DNA of 20,738 bases from contig JAKADJ010000008.1 of the NCBI GenBank assembly GCA_021820645.1, positions 1 to 20,738 on the forward strand. Reading direction: 5' to 3'. The notes under the pieces are model-generated. The model saw only the letters and a program-made list of their open reading frames with translations, had not been told where the DNA came from and ran no database searches. This document shows, in pieces, positions 6,867-14,486 of the stretch. The position numbers were made by a program, and so were the translations under genes. This stretch comes from Bacillota bacterium (GTDB lineage Bacteria > Bacillota_E > Sulfobacillia > Sulfobacillales > Sulfobacillaceae). Every line of letters begins with the position of its first letter. Within the stretch, counting starts at the first letter, position 1.

Positions 6867-7370
6867 ATGCGTGCACGGCTAGCAATGGTTCTTTTGAGCC
6901 TCTTGGGTTTGGTAGTGACCGCCTGCGGACCCCGTATGAGTGTCGGATCCACTCCCACGACAATGAGCTCTCGAGCAGTTACGGTCCAGCCGTTTGTTCA
7001 CGTCCAATCGCTGACATTTATGGAGGGGGTTCCGGCGGCGCCGTTATACCAGGCGCACTCCGTGGTCGAAGCAGTCGCCGTCTTACAACGGCTGTGGGCA
7101 TCGAGTCGACCCTACACCGGAACGGTTGGGGCCAGCGCCCACGTGGTGACCCAGGCCTATTGGGGACCGTCTGTCCTCACGGTTACCACAACCTCGCATA
7201 AGACGGTTAAGATTTATCCGACGAGTTGGATTAGCAAAAAAGGTCGAGGGGCCGTAATGCATTATCAACCCAACGTTCTGACAGTAAAAACGGGATCCCG
7301 AGTGTTGTACGTCACTAATCCAGGCTTATATCACTGGTTTGCTGGGGGTGCCTGGCGCAGTCAATTTTGA
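6867..7370 (+). CDS. Lipoprotein of unknown function
   Basis: A 167-aa precursor. The N-terminus is a lipoprotein signal peptide: MRARLAMVLLSLLGLVVTAC, with the lipobox VTAC and the modified cysteine at 20. After cleavage comes a Ser/Thr-rich linker and then a small domain of about 110 residues rich in Thr, Val and Tyr (HVVTQAYWGPSVLTVTTT, VLYVTNPGLYHWFAGGAW), probably beta. It would be anchored to the outer face of the membrane. I do not recognise the domain. AAGGAGG (6850-6856) is 10 nt before the ATG and 4 nt before an alternative GTG at 6861; either start leaves a valid signal. A second lipoprotein gene follows at 7527. Confidence 0.75.
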   Translation: MRARLAMVLLSLLGLVVTACGPRMSVGSTPTTMSSRAVTVQPFVHVQSLTFMEGVPAAPLYQAHSVVEAVAVLQRLWASSRPYTGTVGASAHVVTQAYWGPSVLTVTTTSHKTVKIYPTSWISKKGRGAVMHYQPNVLTVKTGSRVLYVTNPGLYHWFAGGAWRSQF

Positions 7371-7526
7371 TTGGGGGACTCCAAAGTCGCCAGCGGATGC
7401 GACACGCCCTTTTCTCGTCGTTATAAATTAGACGCAGCGTAACCTCGGGCGAAGGGTCGTCGTTATGGATAGCGATGGAGTCGCGCTCATCGATCGACCC
7501 GGTTTTTGATCCAAGAGGTAGCTTTG

Positions 7527-8162
7527 ATGACGCTGAGAAGAGTAGTCATGGGAATTAGCGGCCTCATTGGGTTAGCGGCTGTCGCCGGTTGTGGTGCTTT
7601 GCACGGTGCAACCGACGCGCCGACCGCGACCACCAGCAGACCAACACAGCGCGTGTCTCTACCCATGGCGTTAAGAGACACGTATCGCTATCCGGAACCG
7701 ATTATCAAACAGTATCCCGCGACAGGCGTTCGGTATCTGGTTCCTAGTACGGTGGGTTTAGGGGCATGGACGGGAAACCCTACTGCAGAGGTCTTGGCCA
7801 CATTAAACCGTATTCGGGCCGCAAAAAACATTGACCAAGTCATTGCCTACGCAGATGCATCATACTGGACGACGATCCAGCACCAATGGATCCTTCCCAA
7901 GTCGTATCGTGCAGGCTATCGACTGGCAACCGAAGCGCTTTCTCCGGTGAATGTAGGAAGCCTGTCGGCTGCCGATTCCCCTTATGCTTCTCTCATTGCC
8001 CATCAGTTTGGTTCGGCCGTGTTGCAGCATTCGTGGGTACTTGCCGTGGGACAACCTGGCCAATCTTTCGCTGTCTGGGTTAAACGCCATCCGGCCCTCA
8101 CACCCTGGTTTTACTTTCTTGATGTGCGCCGACACTGGTTGTTGTACGTGGTAGAGAACTAG
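7527..8162 (+). CDS. Lipoprotein of unknown function
   Basis: A 211-aa precursor starting at ATG 7527 (AGAGGTAG 6-8 nt upstream; an in-frame TTG at 7506 has no such site). The signal peptide MTLRRVVMGISGLIGLAAV ends in the lipobox VAGC with the lipidated Cys22. A Thr/Pro/Ala-rich linker (about 28-45) leads into a 165-residue domain with YRYPEPIIKQYPATGVRYLVP, a helical stretch AEVLATLNRIRAAKNIDQVI and an aromatic C-terminus (PWFYFLDVRRHWLLYVVEN). No family recognised. The preceding gap (7371-7526) has a repeated GTCGTTAT but no clear promoter. Together with the lipoprotein at 6867 it forms a pair of extracytoplasmic proteins of similar design, though I see no clear sequence similarity between the two mature domains. 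Confidence 0.77.
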   Translation: MTLRRVVMGISGLIGLAAVAGCGALHGATDAPTATTSRPTQRVSLPMALRDTYRYPEPIIKQYPATGVRYLVPSTVGLGAWTGNPTAEVLATLNRIRAAKNIDQVIAYADASYWTTIQHQWILPKSYRAGYRLATEALSPVNVGSLSAADSPYASLIAHQFGSAVLQHSWVLAVGQPGQSFAVWVKRHPALTPWFYFLDVRRHWLLYVVEN

Positions 8163-8225
8163 CCGGCGATCCGTATCCGGATAGCGAGCCAGTCATGATG
8201 ACGAAATCAGAAAGGATGTGGTCGT

Positions 8226-8693
8226 GTGATCAGGATCCGGCGCGCGGATCTCGCCGACGCACAAAGCATTCGCCAGATTCATCGTCGATCCGTAGAAACG
8301 TTGTGTCGTGAGGACTATACAAAAGAACAGATCCAAGCCTGGACGATGCCCCCAGATTCGAGACTGTTGGAAAGCTCTGTAGTCGAAGACGACACCTGGG
8401 TTGCAACGTGTCGGGGTGTGGTGTGCGGCTTTGGGTCACGCGTCCGTAGTGAGGTGGTGGCTCTTTATGTCGACCCCGCCTCTGTGCGACGCGGGGTCGG
8501 CCGCGCTCTACTGGCCCAGCTTGAAAACCTTATTGCGAATGACGGCATGCATCGCATTACCTTAGCCTCAACATTGACCGCCGAAAAATTCTACCAGGCT
8601 CATGGGTATGTCGCCGTGGCTCATGATATCCATCTCTTGCGGTCAGGTATTTCGGTGCCCATCGTGTCGATGCAAAAAGACCTGGGATCCTAG
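8226..8693 (+). CDS. GNAT-family N-acetyltransferase
   Basis: A 155-aa single-domain acetyltransferase. IRIRRADLADAQSIRQIHR is the usual first strand and helix, YTKEQIQAW the substrate-side helix seen in YafP-like members, VVALYVDPASVRRGVGRALL the acetyl-CoA binding strand and loop (R-G-V-G-R-A), and TAEKFYQAHGYV the closing motif. It transfers acetyl groups to an amine on an unknown small molecule or protein. Starts at GTG 8226 with AAGGA 9 nt upstream. A 10-bp palindrome TATCCGGATA (8174-8183) lies in the 63-nt gap after the lipoprotein gene. No terminator was seen after it. Confidence 0.9.
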   Translation: MIRIRRADLADAQSIRQIHRRSVETLCREDYTKEQIQAWTMPPDSRLLESSVVEDDTWVATCRGVVCGFGSRVRSEVVALYVDPASVRRGVGRALLAQLENLIANDGMHRITLASTLTAEKFYQAHGYVAVAHDIHLLRSGISVPIVSMQKDLGS

Positions 8694-9243
8694 AAGAGGA
8701 CTCTCGCAAACTAATCGAGAAAAATGTAGCCGGAGGATTCGGGACGTGACAATCTAGGGCGTGGACAATAGGGTGAGGGGCAGAGCGATTGGAGGATTTT
8801 TGCGCAGGTTTCGTAGGGAGAAGAACGCCCACCGCGATAGCCCTTGGAGTAAAAATATAACGCTCAGAACGTACGGCAGAGTGTCCGAATGTTACCGGTT
8901 CTCATGTTTGAATTCGAGTTCCAACTTGGCATGCAGACCGGCACGGCTCCGGTCGCTAGGTCCTATAGTACGGATCCTGCCAACCCTCAGGGGTCCCCAA
9001 CGAATCTGGGATGCCTTGTCGTGTTACTCCACTCTTCATGTAGGTATCGGTGTGCCATGTTTTAAACCTCTCTCCGTAGGGATTCTGAGTCTGGTCGTCT
9101 TATGGGATAAGCCAGAGTGAAGTCATGACAGTAAGCTTTCTCCGGCCCAGATTCGGTTGCGCGATCCCCATGAAGGGTCACAACGAGAGGTAGTCAGGTT
9201 GGGGAACGGTTCGATACAATGACCAACGAGGAGAGATTGCGGC
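8694..9243. other. Intergenic stretch of 550 bases without a supported gene
   Basis: An open frame of 119 codons at 8761-9120 (+) has no ribosome binding site and no recognisable domain; only its last 30 residues (VGIGVPCFKPLSVGILSLVVLW) look membrane-like. There is a small hairpin GACCGG/CCGGTC near 8937-8955 and a palindrome GTCATGAC near 9123-9130. TACAAT at 9215-9220, 24 nt before the next start codon region, may be the -10 of the following gene, without a good -35. This may be the site of a decayed gene. Confidence 0.4.
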
Positions 9244-9966
9244 ATGCCTATGTTGAGTATCGGAACCATCGTCATTCCCTACACCATTGAGGTGCGTCCC
9301 CGACGTCGGTATTTAGCGATTCAGGTCGATAGCCAGCACCGGTTAAAGGTGCTAGTCCCACCGGGATACCCCCTACACGACGTTGAGCCGTTTTTGCTTC
9401 AAAAATCTCGGTGGATTATGCACCATGTGATGCGCCCCGATTCGGGACCCCCAATGCCAAGCAAAACGTTTGTCAACGGGGAAGCCTTTTTGTTGCGCGG
9501 CGAGATGGTGCGCCTAAAGATAGTGCGCAGCGAAGGGCAAGTGGTGCGAGTACACTGTGCCGATGAGGTCCTTGAGGTGGGTCTACCAACTTTAGCGGAC
9601 ACAACGGAAGCAGAGAGGGTACGCGATGCCCTTGTAGAGTGGTATAGGGACCGCGCGATAGGGATTCTCTCGGCGCGCATCAAACACTATCGGGGGATCG
9701 TGGGACGAGGTCCCACGCGGTTGAAGATTGCCGAGTACAAATCACGATGGGGATTTTGTCGGGCCGATGGACTCATCGCGTTGAATTGGCGCATTATCCA
9801 AGCTCCCGAACCCGTTATAGATTACGTGGTGGTACATGAGTTAACCCACCTCGACCATCCTCATCATCAAGGAGCCTTTTGGCAGGCTTTGGAGATGATC
9901 CTGCCACACTACCGCCTACAAAAAAAGTGGTTGCGCGACCATGGAGCTGAATTGGGGGCATGGTGA
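9244..9966 (+). CDS. YgjP-like (DUF45) metallopeptidase-domain protein
   Basis: A 240-aa protein of the YgjP/DUF45 family of SprT-like zinc metalloproteins. The N-terminal half is beta-rich (RPRRRYLAIQVDSQHRLKVLVP, typical of the family's opening 'R-S-R-K-T' strand). The C-terminal half has the signature SRWGFCRADGLIALNWRIIQAP, then VVVHELTHLDHPHHQGAFW: zinc ligands His198 and His202 with catalytic Glu199, and third ligand His208. Members are often found near restriction or repair genes, but here the neighbours are an acetyltransferase and the gerA operon, so context adds nothing. Cytoplasmic; substrate unknown. ATG start with GAGGAGAG 9 nt upstream. It is convergent with gerAB, 100 nt apart, with no obvious terminator between. 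Confidence 0.9.
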   Translation: MPMLSIGTIVIPYTIEVRPRRRYLAIQVDSQHRLKVLVPPGYPLHDVEPFLLQKSRWIMHHVMRPDSGPPMPSKTFVNGEAFLLRGEMVRLKIVRSEGQVVRVHCADEVLEVGLPTLADTTEAERVRDALVEWYRDRAIGILSARIKHYRGIVGRGPTRLKIAEYKSRWGFCRADGLIALNWRIIQAPEPVIDYVVVHELTHLDHPHHQGAFWQALEMILPHYRLQKKWLRDHGAELGAW

Positions 9967-10066
9967 GAATGCACCGCGCTTAGACCACGCCATGTGGGTC
10001 GAGCGCAACGCACTAAAACCGACCAAGACTAATTCTTTTCCGGCACCTTTGGATGAGGGTTCGGGA

Positions 10067-11236
10067 TCATTGGGGAGAAGATTGGGGATTGGCTGGAGAG
10101 GCCTTAGATTTTTGGTGTTTGCGCTTGGTTAACCAAGCGCCTAGCATCACAATCAGCGGTACCAAAAAAATGTAAGCGATAGCAGTCGGCAGTAGATACG
10201 TGGCAAACCATTGGACGAGAGCATGGACGGTGGGGAATAGTGAAGCTCCAAGATAGATCACCACGGCACCGCCACCCGCTAGCAATCGATAAGCCGTACG
10301 ACTGGTTAGGCGAAAGAGGGGCATGACGTCATGCCCTACACACCAAATTCGTACGGCAATAAACAAGAGGGTGAACACGCCCCACATTACAATCACCAAG
10401 AGGCCCAGTTTATTAATGATAAATCCCGACACGTTGATGAGGCGCATTGCGGAAACCGGAGGCCACAAAAGATGCACCATGAAATAGGGGCCTTCTACCC
10501 CGAGCACCAAGGCATATCCGATTATAAACCAGGCACCGACCACTCCCATAGCCAAGAAGGTGTATTTTTCTCCGAGAGCTCTCTCTGGAGGACGGATATA
10601 AGGATACAGGGTCACGCTGACCTCAAACCCTAGAAAAACGTAAAAATCTCGATAAGCGGCATAAAGAATCGGGAGCACGTGAATCGATGCGGAAGGGATG
10701 ACGGCATAGCCGCTGGTCATCTTGGGAACGAGCAGTAATCCCATTAGCAACGTGAGGAGCATCGTCATCGGTAAGAGAATTTGCACAGTACGAGCCAGCG
10801 AGGGGGTATCAAACCAGACCATATAAAGACACGTTGTGACCAAAGTTAACCGGATAACCCAGTCGGGGGTGTCGGGCAAGAAGAACGCAGTGATGACGAA
10901 ACCAAAGTTGCTGACTAAGCAGGCACCCAAGGCCGAATGAATGGCGATGGTGATGACTGAAATCGGCCAACGAATCATCGGATGCAGTACTTGATGCGAA
11001 AATCCGGTCATGGTTTCCCCGGGTTGTATCCGGTTGGCACGAAACAAAAGCCAAAGACCCCCGAAGGCCGCGAGAATCTCCAAGATGAGTGAATATAAAG
11101 CATCGGGTCCGCCATCTTTGACTAATTCCAGAGGGAATTGAAAAATACCGAAACCTAAGTAAGCCGCCGTGACCATTAGCGCAAATTGACCAGCCGAAAT
11201 GGTTTGCGTGGTGGGCATGGGAAATTTCGTGCTCAT
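10067..11236 (-). CDS. gerAB: Spore germination receptor subunit GerAB (spore permease, APC superfamily)
   Basis: A 389-aa integral membrane protein with about ten hydrophobic segments and a short basic tail (KRKHQK near the end). The B subunit of germinant receptors belongs to the APC transporter superfamily and holds the amino-acid-like germinant in the spore inner membrane. Family features: ISAGQFALMVTAAYLGFGIFQFP at the first segment and a central GFEVSVTLYPYI motif. The start is the ATG at 11236-11234, which overlaps the gerAC stop by one base (TAATG) and has AGGAGA 9 nt upstream inside gerAC; a longer frame reaching to 11314 lies wholly within gerAC and is not needed. It is the last gene of the operon, so the order is A-C-B, unlike A-B-C in B. 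subtilis gerA. Confidence 0.95.
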   Translation of the reverse strand: MSTKFPMPTTQTISAGQFALMVTAAYLGFGIFQFPLELVKDGGPDALYSLILEILAAFGGLWLLFRANRIQPGETMTGFSHQVLHPMIRWPISVITIAIHSALGACLVSNFGFVITAFFLPDTPDWVIRLTLVTTCLYMVWFDTPSLARTVQILLPMTMLLTLLMGLLLVPKMTSGYAVIPSASIHVLPILYAAYRDFYVFLGFEVSVTLYPYIRPPERALGEKYTFLAMGVVGAWFIIGYALVLGVEGPYFMVHLLWPPVSAMRLINVSGFIINKLGLLVIVMWGVFTLLFIAVRIWCVGHDVMPLFRLTSRTAYRLLAGGGAVVIYLGASLFPTVHALVQWFATYLLPTAIAYIFLVPLIVMLGAWLTKRKHQKSKASPANPQSSPQ

Positions 11237-12345
11237 TATTGAAGGTCTCCTAACTGGTGAATGTGTATATGGGCCGTTACCGCCAAAGTGGCATGACGAT
11301 AGAGGGTTGGCCACGCCGAAAAATCCTGACGAACCCAGACGTAGCGGCGCCCAAATCCGAGAGGGTTGGACCCGGCCTTTTGGAGAGTGACCAGGATGGA
11401 GAGCAAACGATGAGACAATAGGGTGTCCGCCCGCGCTTCGATTTCATGCAAGATGGGAGTGGTAATCAGGAGATTGGGTGGCACGCTATCCAGGGTAGCC
11501 GACAGATGTACGGTCACGTGGATCAAGATCTTCCCATCCGGCGCCGGCTTAGTCTTGAAATGGGGAGATGCCCGAACCGCCCGCAGGCTAATGGTACCGT
11601 AGGAAGTCGACACGGTGAGAGGCGCCTTTACAGTAATGCCTAGGAGACATCCGACATCCCAAGTCTGTCGTCGCGTAAGAACTAGAACTGGGCGGTATCC
11701 CTGATATACGACGATGCGATCGACGTTAAAGGTAGAGCCGTGTGCGGATATTTTTGGTACCCAAACGCTCGCGGTCGGACTCCACAGCCGTTTTTCGCGC
11801 GACCAGACGGTGCGCGCCAACTGTGCCGTCTGACAATGGTGGCAAGCAAATAGGGACGCTAAATAGAGTCCGGGAAGGGAGGTACCTGCGGGGGAAAACG
11901 CCATGAATTTTGCCATCGAGCCCGTCACCGCCACGGCGTCGGCAGACTTGTCCATCGGGCCGAGCCGTGCCAAGGTGGCATCAATCACGGCAAACGTGGC
12001 GGGCGGTAGCCGGGTGGACAAAGCAATCACTTGAGTCTGTCCCAGGTAGAGGTCTTCGTTGGTTTGGCCCTGCGCGTCGGTAAATGCGTCACTAAATGTG
12101 GCTCCGTGGCCCCGATAGATCACAAACTTGGGGCCACCGCTACTCGAGGATCCTCCGCTCGTCAAGCTGGTGAGGCCGGAGGATGTGGGGACTTCGAAAT
12201 ATAGGGTGACCCCATGATGCGGACTCGGGGAAATCCCGAGCATGAGGACCAAGCCACGCTCTTCCACCGGCCGATCATCCCAACATCCGGTTACGAGCGT
12301 GATCACACAGAGAATGGAAACTAACCAGAGGAGTTTTTGTTTCAT
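11236..12345 (-). CDS. gerAC: Spore germination receptor lipoprotein GerAC
   Basis: A 369-aa lipoprotein. The signal peptide KQKLLWLVSILCVITLVTGC gives lipobox VTGC with Cys21, followed directly by WDDRPVEERGLVLMLGI, the hallmark start of GerAC proteins (CWD..E). The C subunit is anchored at the outer face of the spore inner membrane and is needed for receptor function. The central part contains a Ser/Gly-rich loop (SLTSGGSSSSGG) and the TNEDLYLGQTQVIALS block. It starts at ATG 12345, overlapping the gerAA stop by four bases (ATGA), with AAGGA 9 nt upstream within gerAA: translational coupling is likely. Length is typical of the family. Confidence 0.95.
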   Translation of the reverse strand: MKQKLLWLVSILCVITLVTGCWDDRPVEERGLVLMLGISPSPHHGVTLYFEVPTSSGLTSLTSGGSSSSGGPKFVIYRGHGATFSDAFTDAQGQTNEDLYLGQTQVIALSTRLPPATFAVIDATLARLGPMDKSADAVAVTGSMAKFMAFSPAGTSLPGLYLASLFACHHCQTAQLARTVWSREKRLWSPTASVWVPKISAHGSTFNVDRIVVYQGYRPVLVLTRRQTWDVGCLLGITVKAPLTVSTSYGTISLRAVRASPHFKTKPAPDGKILIHVTVHLSATLDSVPPNLLITTPILHEIEARADTLLSHRLLSILVTLQKAGSNPLGFGRRYVWVRQDFSAWPTLYRHATLAVTAHIHIHQLGDLQ

Positions 12346-14285
12346 TCGAGCGTATCCTTTTGTCCTTGATAGATAGGCACGGTGTCGGAAGGATCCATCC
12401 GTTTAGCCTGTCCGATATCCACGGGTCGCAATGAGGCCGGTCGCTTAATAAACGACGGAATGGGGAAGCGGATCCATGAATCGGTTACCTCGCGCCTGCG
12501 GAGCGGCCCAAACGGAGTCAAGTAGGGCACCCCGAATTCTTCGAGGGAGGCCAGATGCGTAATGACTAACACGGATGCTAACATAATCCCATAGACGCCG
12601 AGTAAGTATGCACCCAGAATGAAGGTCCAAAAGAGCCAACGCCATGGGGTGGTCATTTCGAAAGTTGGTGTCGTAAATAGACCGAGTGCCGTTAAGGTGA
12701 CCGTGACGATCATAATGTCATCAACAATGCCGGCCTTGACAATAGCCGTACCGACCACCACGGCACCGACGGTGCCTAAAGTCACGGCAAGTTCTTTTGG
12801 CAGTCGATTAGCGGCTTCGCGTAAGATTTCGATGATGAGCCACATGATGATGACCTCGGATACCGGAGGAAACGGGATGCCTTGACGAGAGCCATCGACG
12901 GTGAGAAGAAGCTTTGTCGGCACCAAATCGGGATTGACAGACGTCAAGGCAATGTATAGAGGCATCAAAAAGAGCCCAACGATGAGCCCAGCCAGGCGAA
13001 CCAGGCGCACGAGACTACCATCCCAAAACGAGAACACATAATCCTGGGTCGTCTGATAAAAATCCGTTAGCGTGGTGGGCACCGTAATCACGAAGGGATC
13101 GTTGTCGACCATCACGGCAATTTTTCCACTCATCAGATCGCGGGCTACCCAGTCGACGCGCTCCGTGAGGCGGACTTGAGGGAAGATGGTGTAGCGACGG
13201 CCATATAAATAGGGAGCAATTTCGTTAATTTGGACCACGGAATCCCGTTGGATGGCATGTAAGCGCCCGGTTAGTGCGGTGACCAACGCGGGATTGGAGA
13301 GTCCTTCGATATGCGCCAAAATTACTGTGGTCTTGGTGTAAGCTCCAATGGTAATGGGCTCAAACCGTAAGCGCGCGGTACGAATCCGTCGCCGCAATTG
13401 GTTCATATGGGTCAGCATGATTTCGTTAAAAGCTTCCTGGGGTCCTTTAACGCTCGGCTCAGAGTCTGGTCGAGCAATCGCTCGCGATTTAAATTTGACG
13501 GAGTCTAATACCAGAACCGAGGACGCTCCCTGGACGAATAACAACGTGGAGCCGTAGGTCAGTTGGTCCATTAACCTGTCCCAACGGTTTTCGGTCGTAA
13601 CGTGTCCAACGGTTAACATGGCGTATTGGACGCGATCGTGAACTACCTCGGGATCGGTTTCATCCGCACCGATGGTATTATAGAGCTCTACCATACGAAG
13701 GGTGTCTTGGTCCACAATCACGTTGTCGACCATCCCATCGGCAAATGCTATCAACGCGGGCCATTTCAGGTTGGTGCCGATTTCCAACTTGCGTAAGATG
13801 ATATCTGGAGCTTGACCCACGGTCGTCTTGATGCGATTGTAGGCCGCTGTCACATCGCCTGTAAATTGATCTAAATCCTTCACCTGTTCCAGATCGAGAA
13901 GCAACCCGGTGAGGTGCATGTCGAGATTCTGGGACTGAGAAATAAGTTCGCGCAGCGGATCTGCAGCATCAGCTCGGGGCGCGTCGAGGTCATTTTGGAC
14001 GTGGCGCAGATGTTCCATAGGGAATACCGCTTGACCCAGGGGGCCATGGGAATTCTCGCGCTTTTTGCCAAATAGTCGGATAGAAGTTCCCTCCTCGAAT
14101 GCGACGCCGATTGTCGCTCGATAGATGGTAGAATGTCCGCTTTTATCCAGTACTATGTGGAATTTTCTGCATGCTCCGGTCATCCGAAAATAGAGATACT
14201 CTGCTGACTGGGACACAGATGGCACAAGAGCTTCGGTCATGATCAAGAGGCACAAAAAGGGGGAGTGACTGTCGAAGTTATCCAA
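12342..14285 (-). CDS. gerAA: Spore germination receptor subunit GerAA, with long N-terminal extension
   Basis: The A subunit of the germinant receptor. From about residue 110 it matches the family: a soluble cytoplasmic domain with NLKWPALIAFADGMVD and the signature RPDSEPSVKGPQEAFNE (271-287), then DRVDW-like and MSGKIAVMVDNDPF motifs, then membrane segments from about 430 (LAGLIVGLFLMPLYIAL, VIIMWLIIEILREA, the VGTAIVKAGIVDD loop, and two more before 580) and a hydrophilic tail. A subunits of related Ger/SpoVAF proteins form a channel-like oligomer that releases ions on germination. The start at TTG 14285 has GAGGT 7 nt upstream, but makes the protein 647 aa, about 80-100 longer than usual; residues 1-75 look unlike the family. 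GAGGAGGG (within residues 63-66) sits 7 nt before an ATC, not a start codon. The true start is therefore uncertain. First gene of the gerAA-gerAC-gerAB operon. Confidence 0.93.
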   Translation of the reverse strand: MDNFDSHSPFLCLLIMTEALVPSVSQSAEYLYFRMTGACRKFHIVLDKSGHSTIYRATIGVAFEEGTSIRLFGKKRENSHGPLGQAVFPMEHLRHVQNDLDAPRADAADPLRELISQSQNLDMHLTGLLLDLEQVKDLDQFTGDVTAAYNRIKTTVGQAPDIILRKLEIGTNLKWPALIAFADGMVDNVIVDQDTLRMVELYNTIGADETDPEVVHDRVQYAMLTVGHVTTENRWDRLMDQLTYGSTLLFVQGASSVLVLDSVKFKSRAIARPDSEPSVKGPQEAFNEIMLTHMNQLRRRIRTARLRFEPITIGAYTKTTVILAHIEGLSNPALVTALTGRLHAIQRDSVVQINEIAPYLYGRRYTIFPQVRLTERVDWVARDLMSGKIAVMVDNDPFVITVPTTLTDFYQTTQDYVFSFWDGSLVRLVRLAGLIVGLFLMPLYIALTSVNPDLVPTKLLLTVDGSRQGIPFPPVSEVIIMWLIIEILREAANRLPKELAVTLGTVGAVVVGTAIVKAGIVDDIMIVTVTLTALGLFTTPTFEMTTPWRWLFWTFILGAYLLGVYGIMLASVLVITHLASLEEFGVPYLTPFGPLRRREVTDSWIRFPIPSFIKRPASLRPVDIGQAKRMDPSDTVPIYQGQKDTLE

Positions 14286-14389
14286 TGATGTAACCTCAGG
14301 AGGACAATTCCTGTTACGGTGTAGAGGGGATGGCTAGGGTAGGAGGGTCGATACTGAGCGGGCCGCGATTGCCCCTGGTTATTTCGTCG

Positions 14390-14417
14390 TAGACAACTCC
14401 TGCAAACCAGATATAGT
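14390..14417 (+). promoter_or_regulatory. Candidate promoter of the acyl-CoA ligase gene
   Basis: TAGACA (14390-14395, 5/6), a 16-nt spacer and TATAGT (14412-14417, 5/6), at the edge of a markedly AT-rich stretch (14405-14470). A 10-bp palindrome ATAGTACTAT (14439-14448) and GTATAC (14417-14422) lie just downstream, in the untranslated leader, and could be a repressor site, for example for a TetR-family fatty acid regulator (inference). The same 200-nt gap also has to serve the divergent gerA operon; I saw no convincing SigG promoter for it. Confidence 0.5.
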
Positions 14418-14486
14418 ATACAGTAAATTGATAGAAAGATAGTACTATTGAATTATACAAGAATTTAGTGACAAGGAGGGTTTAAA

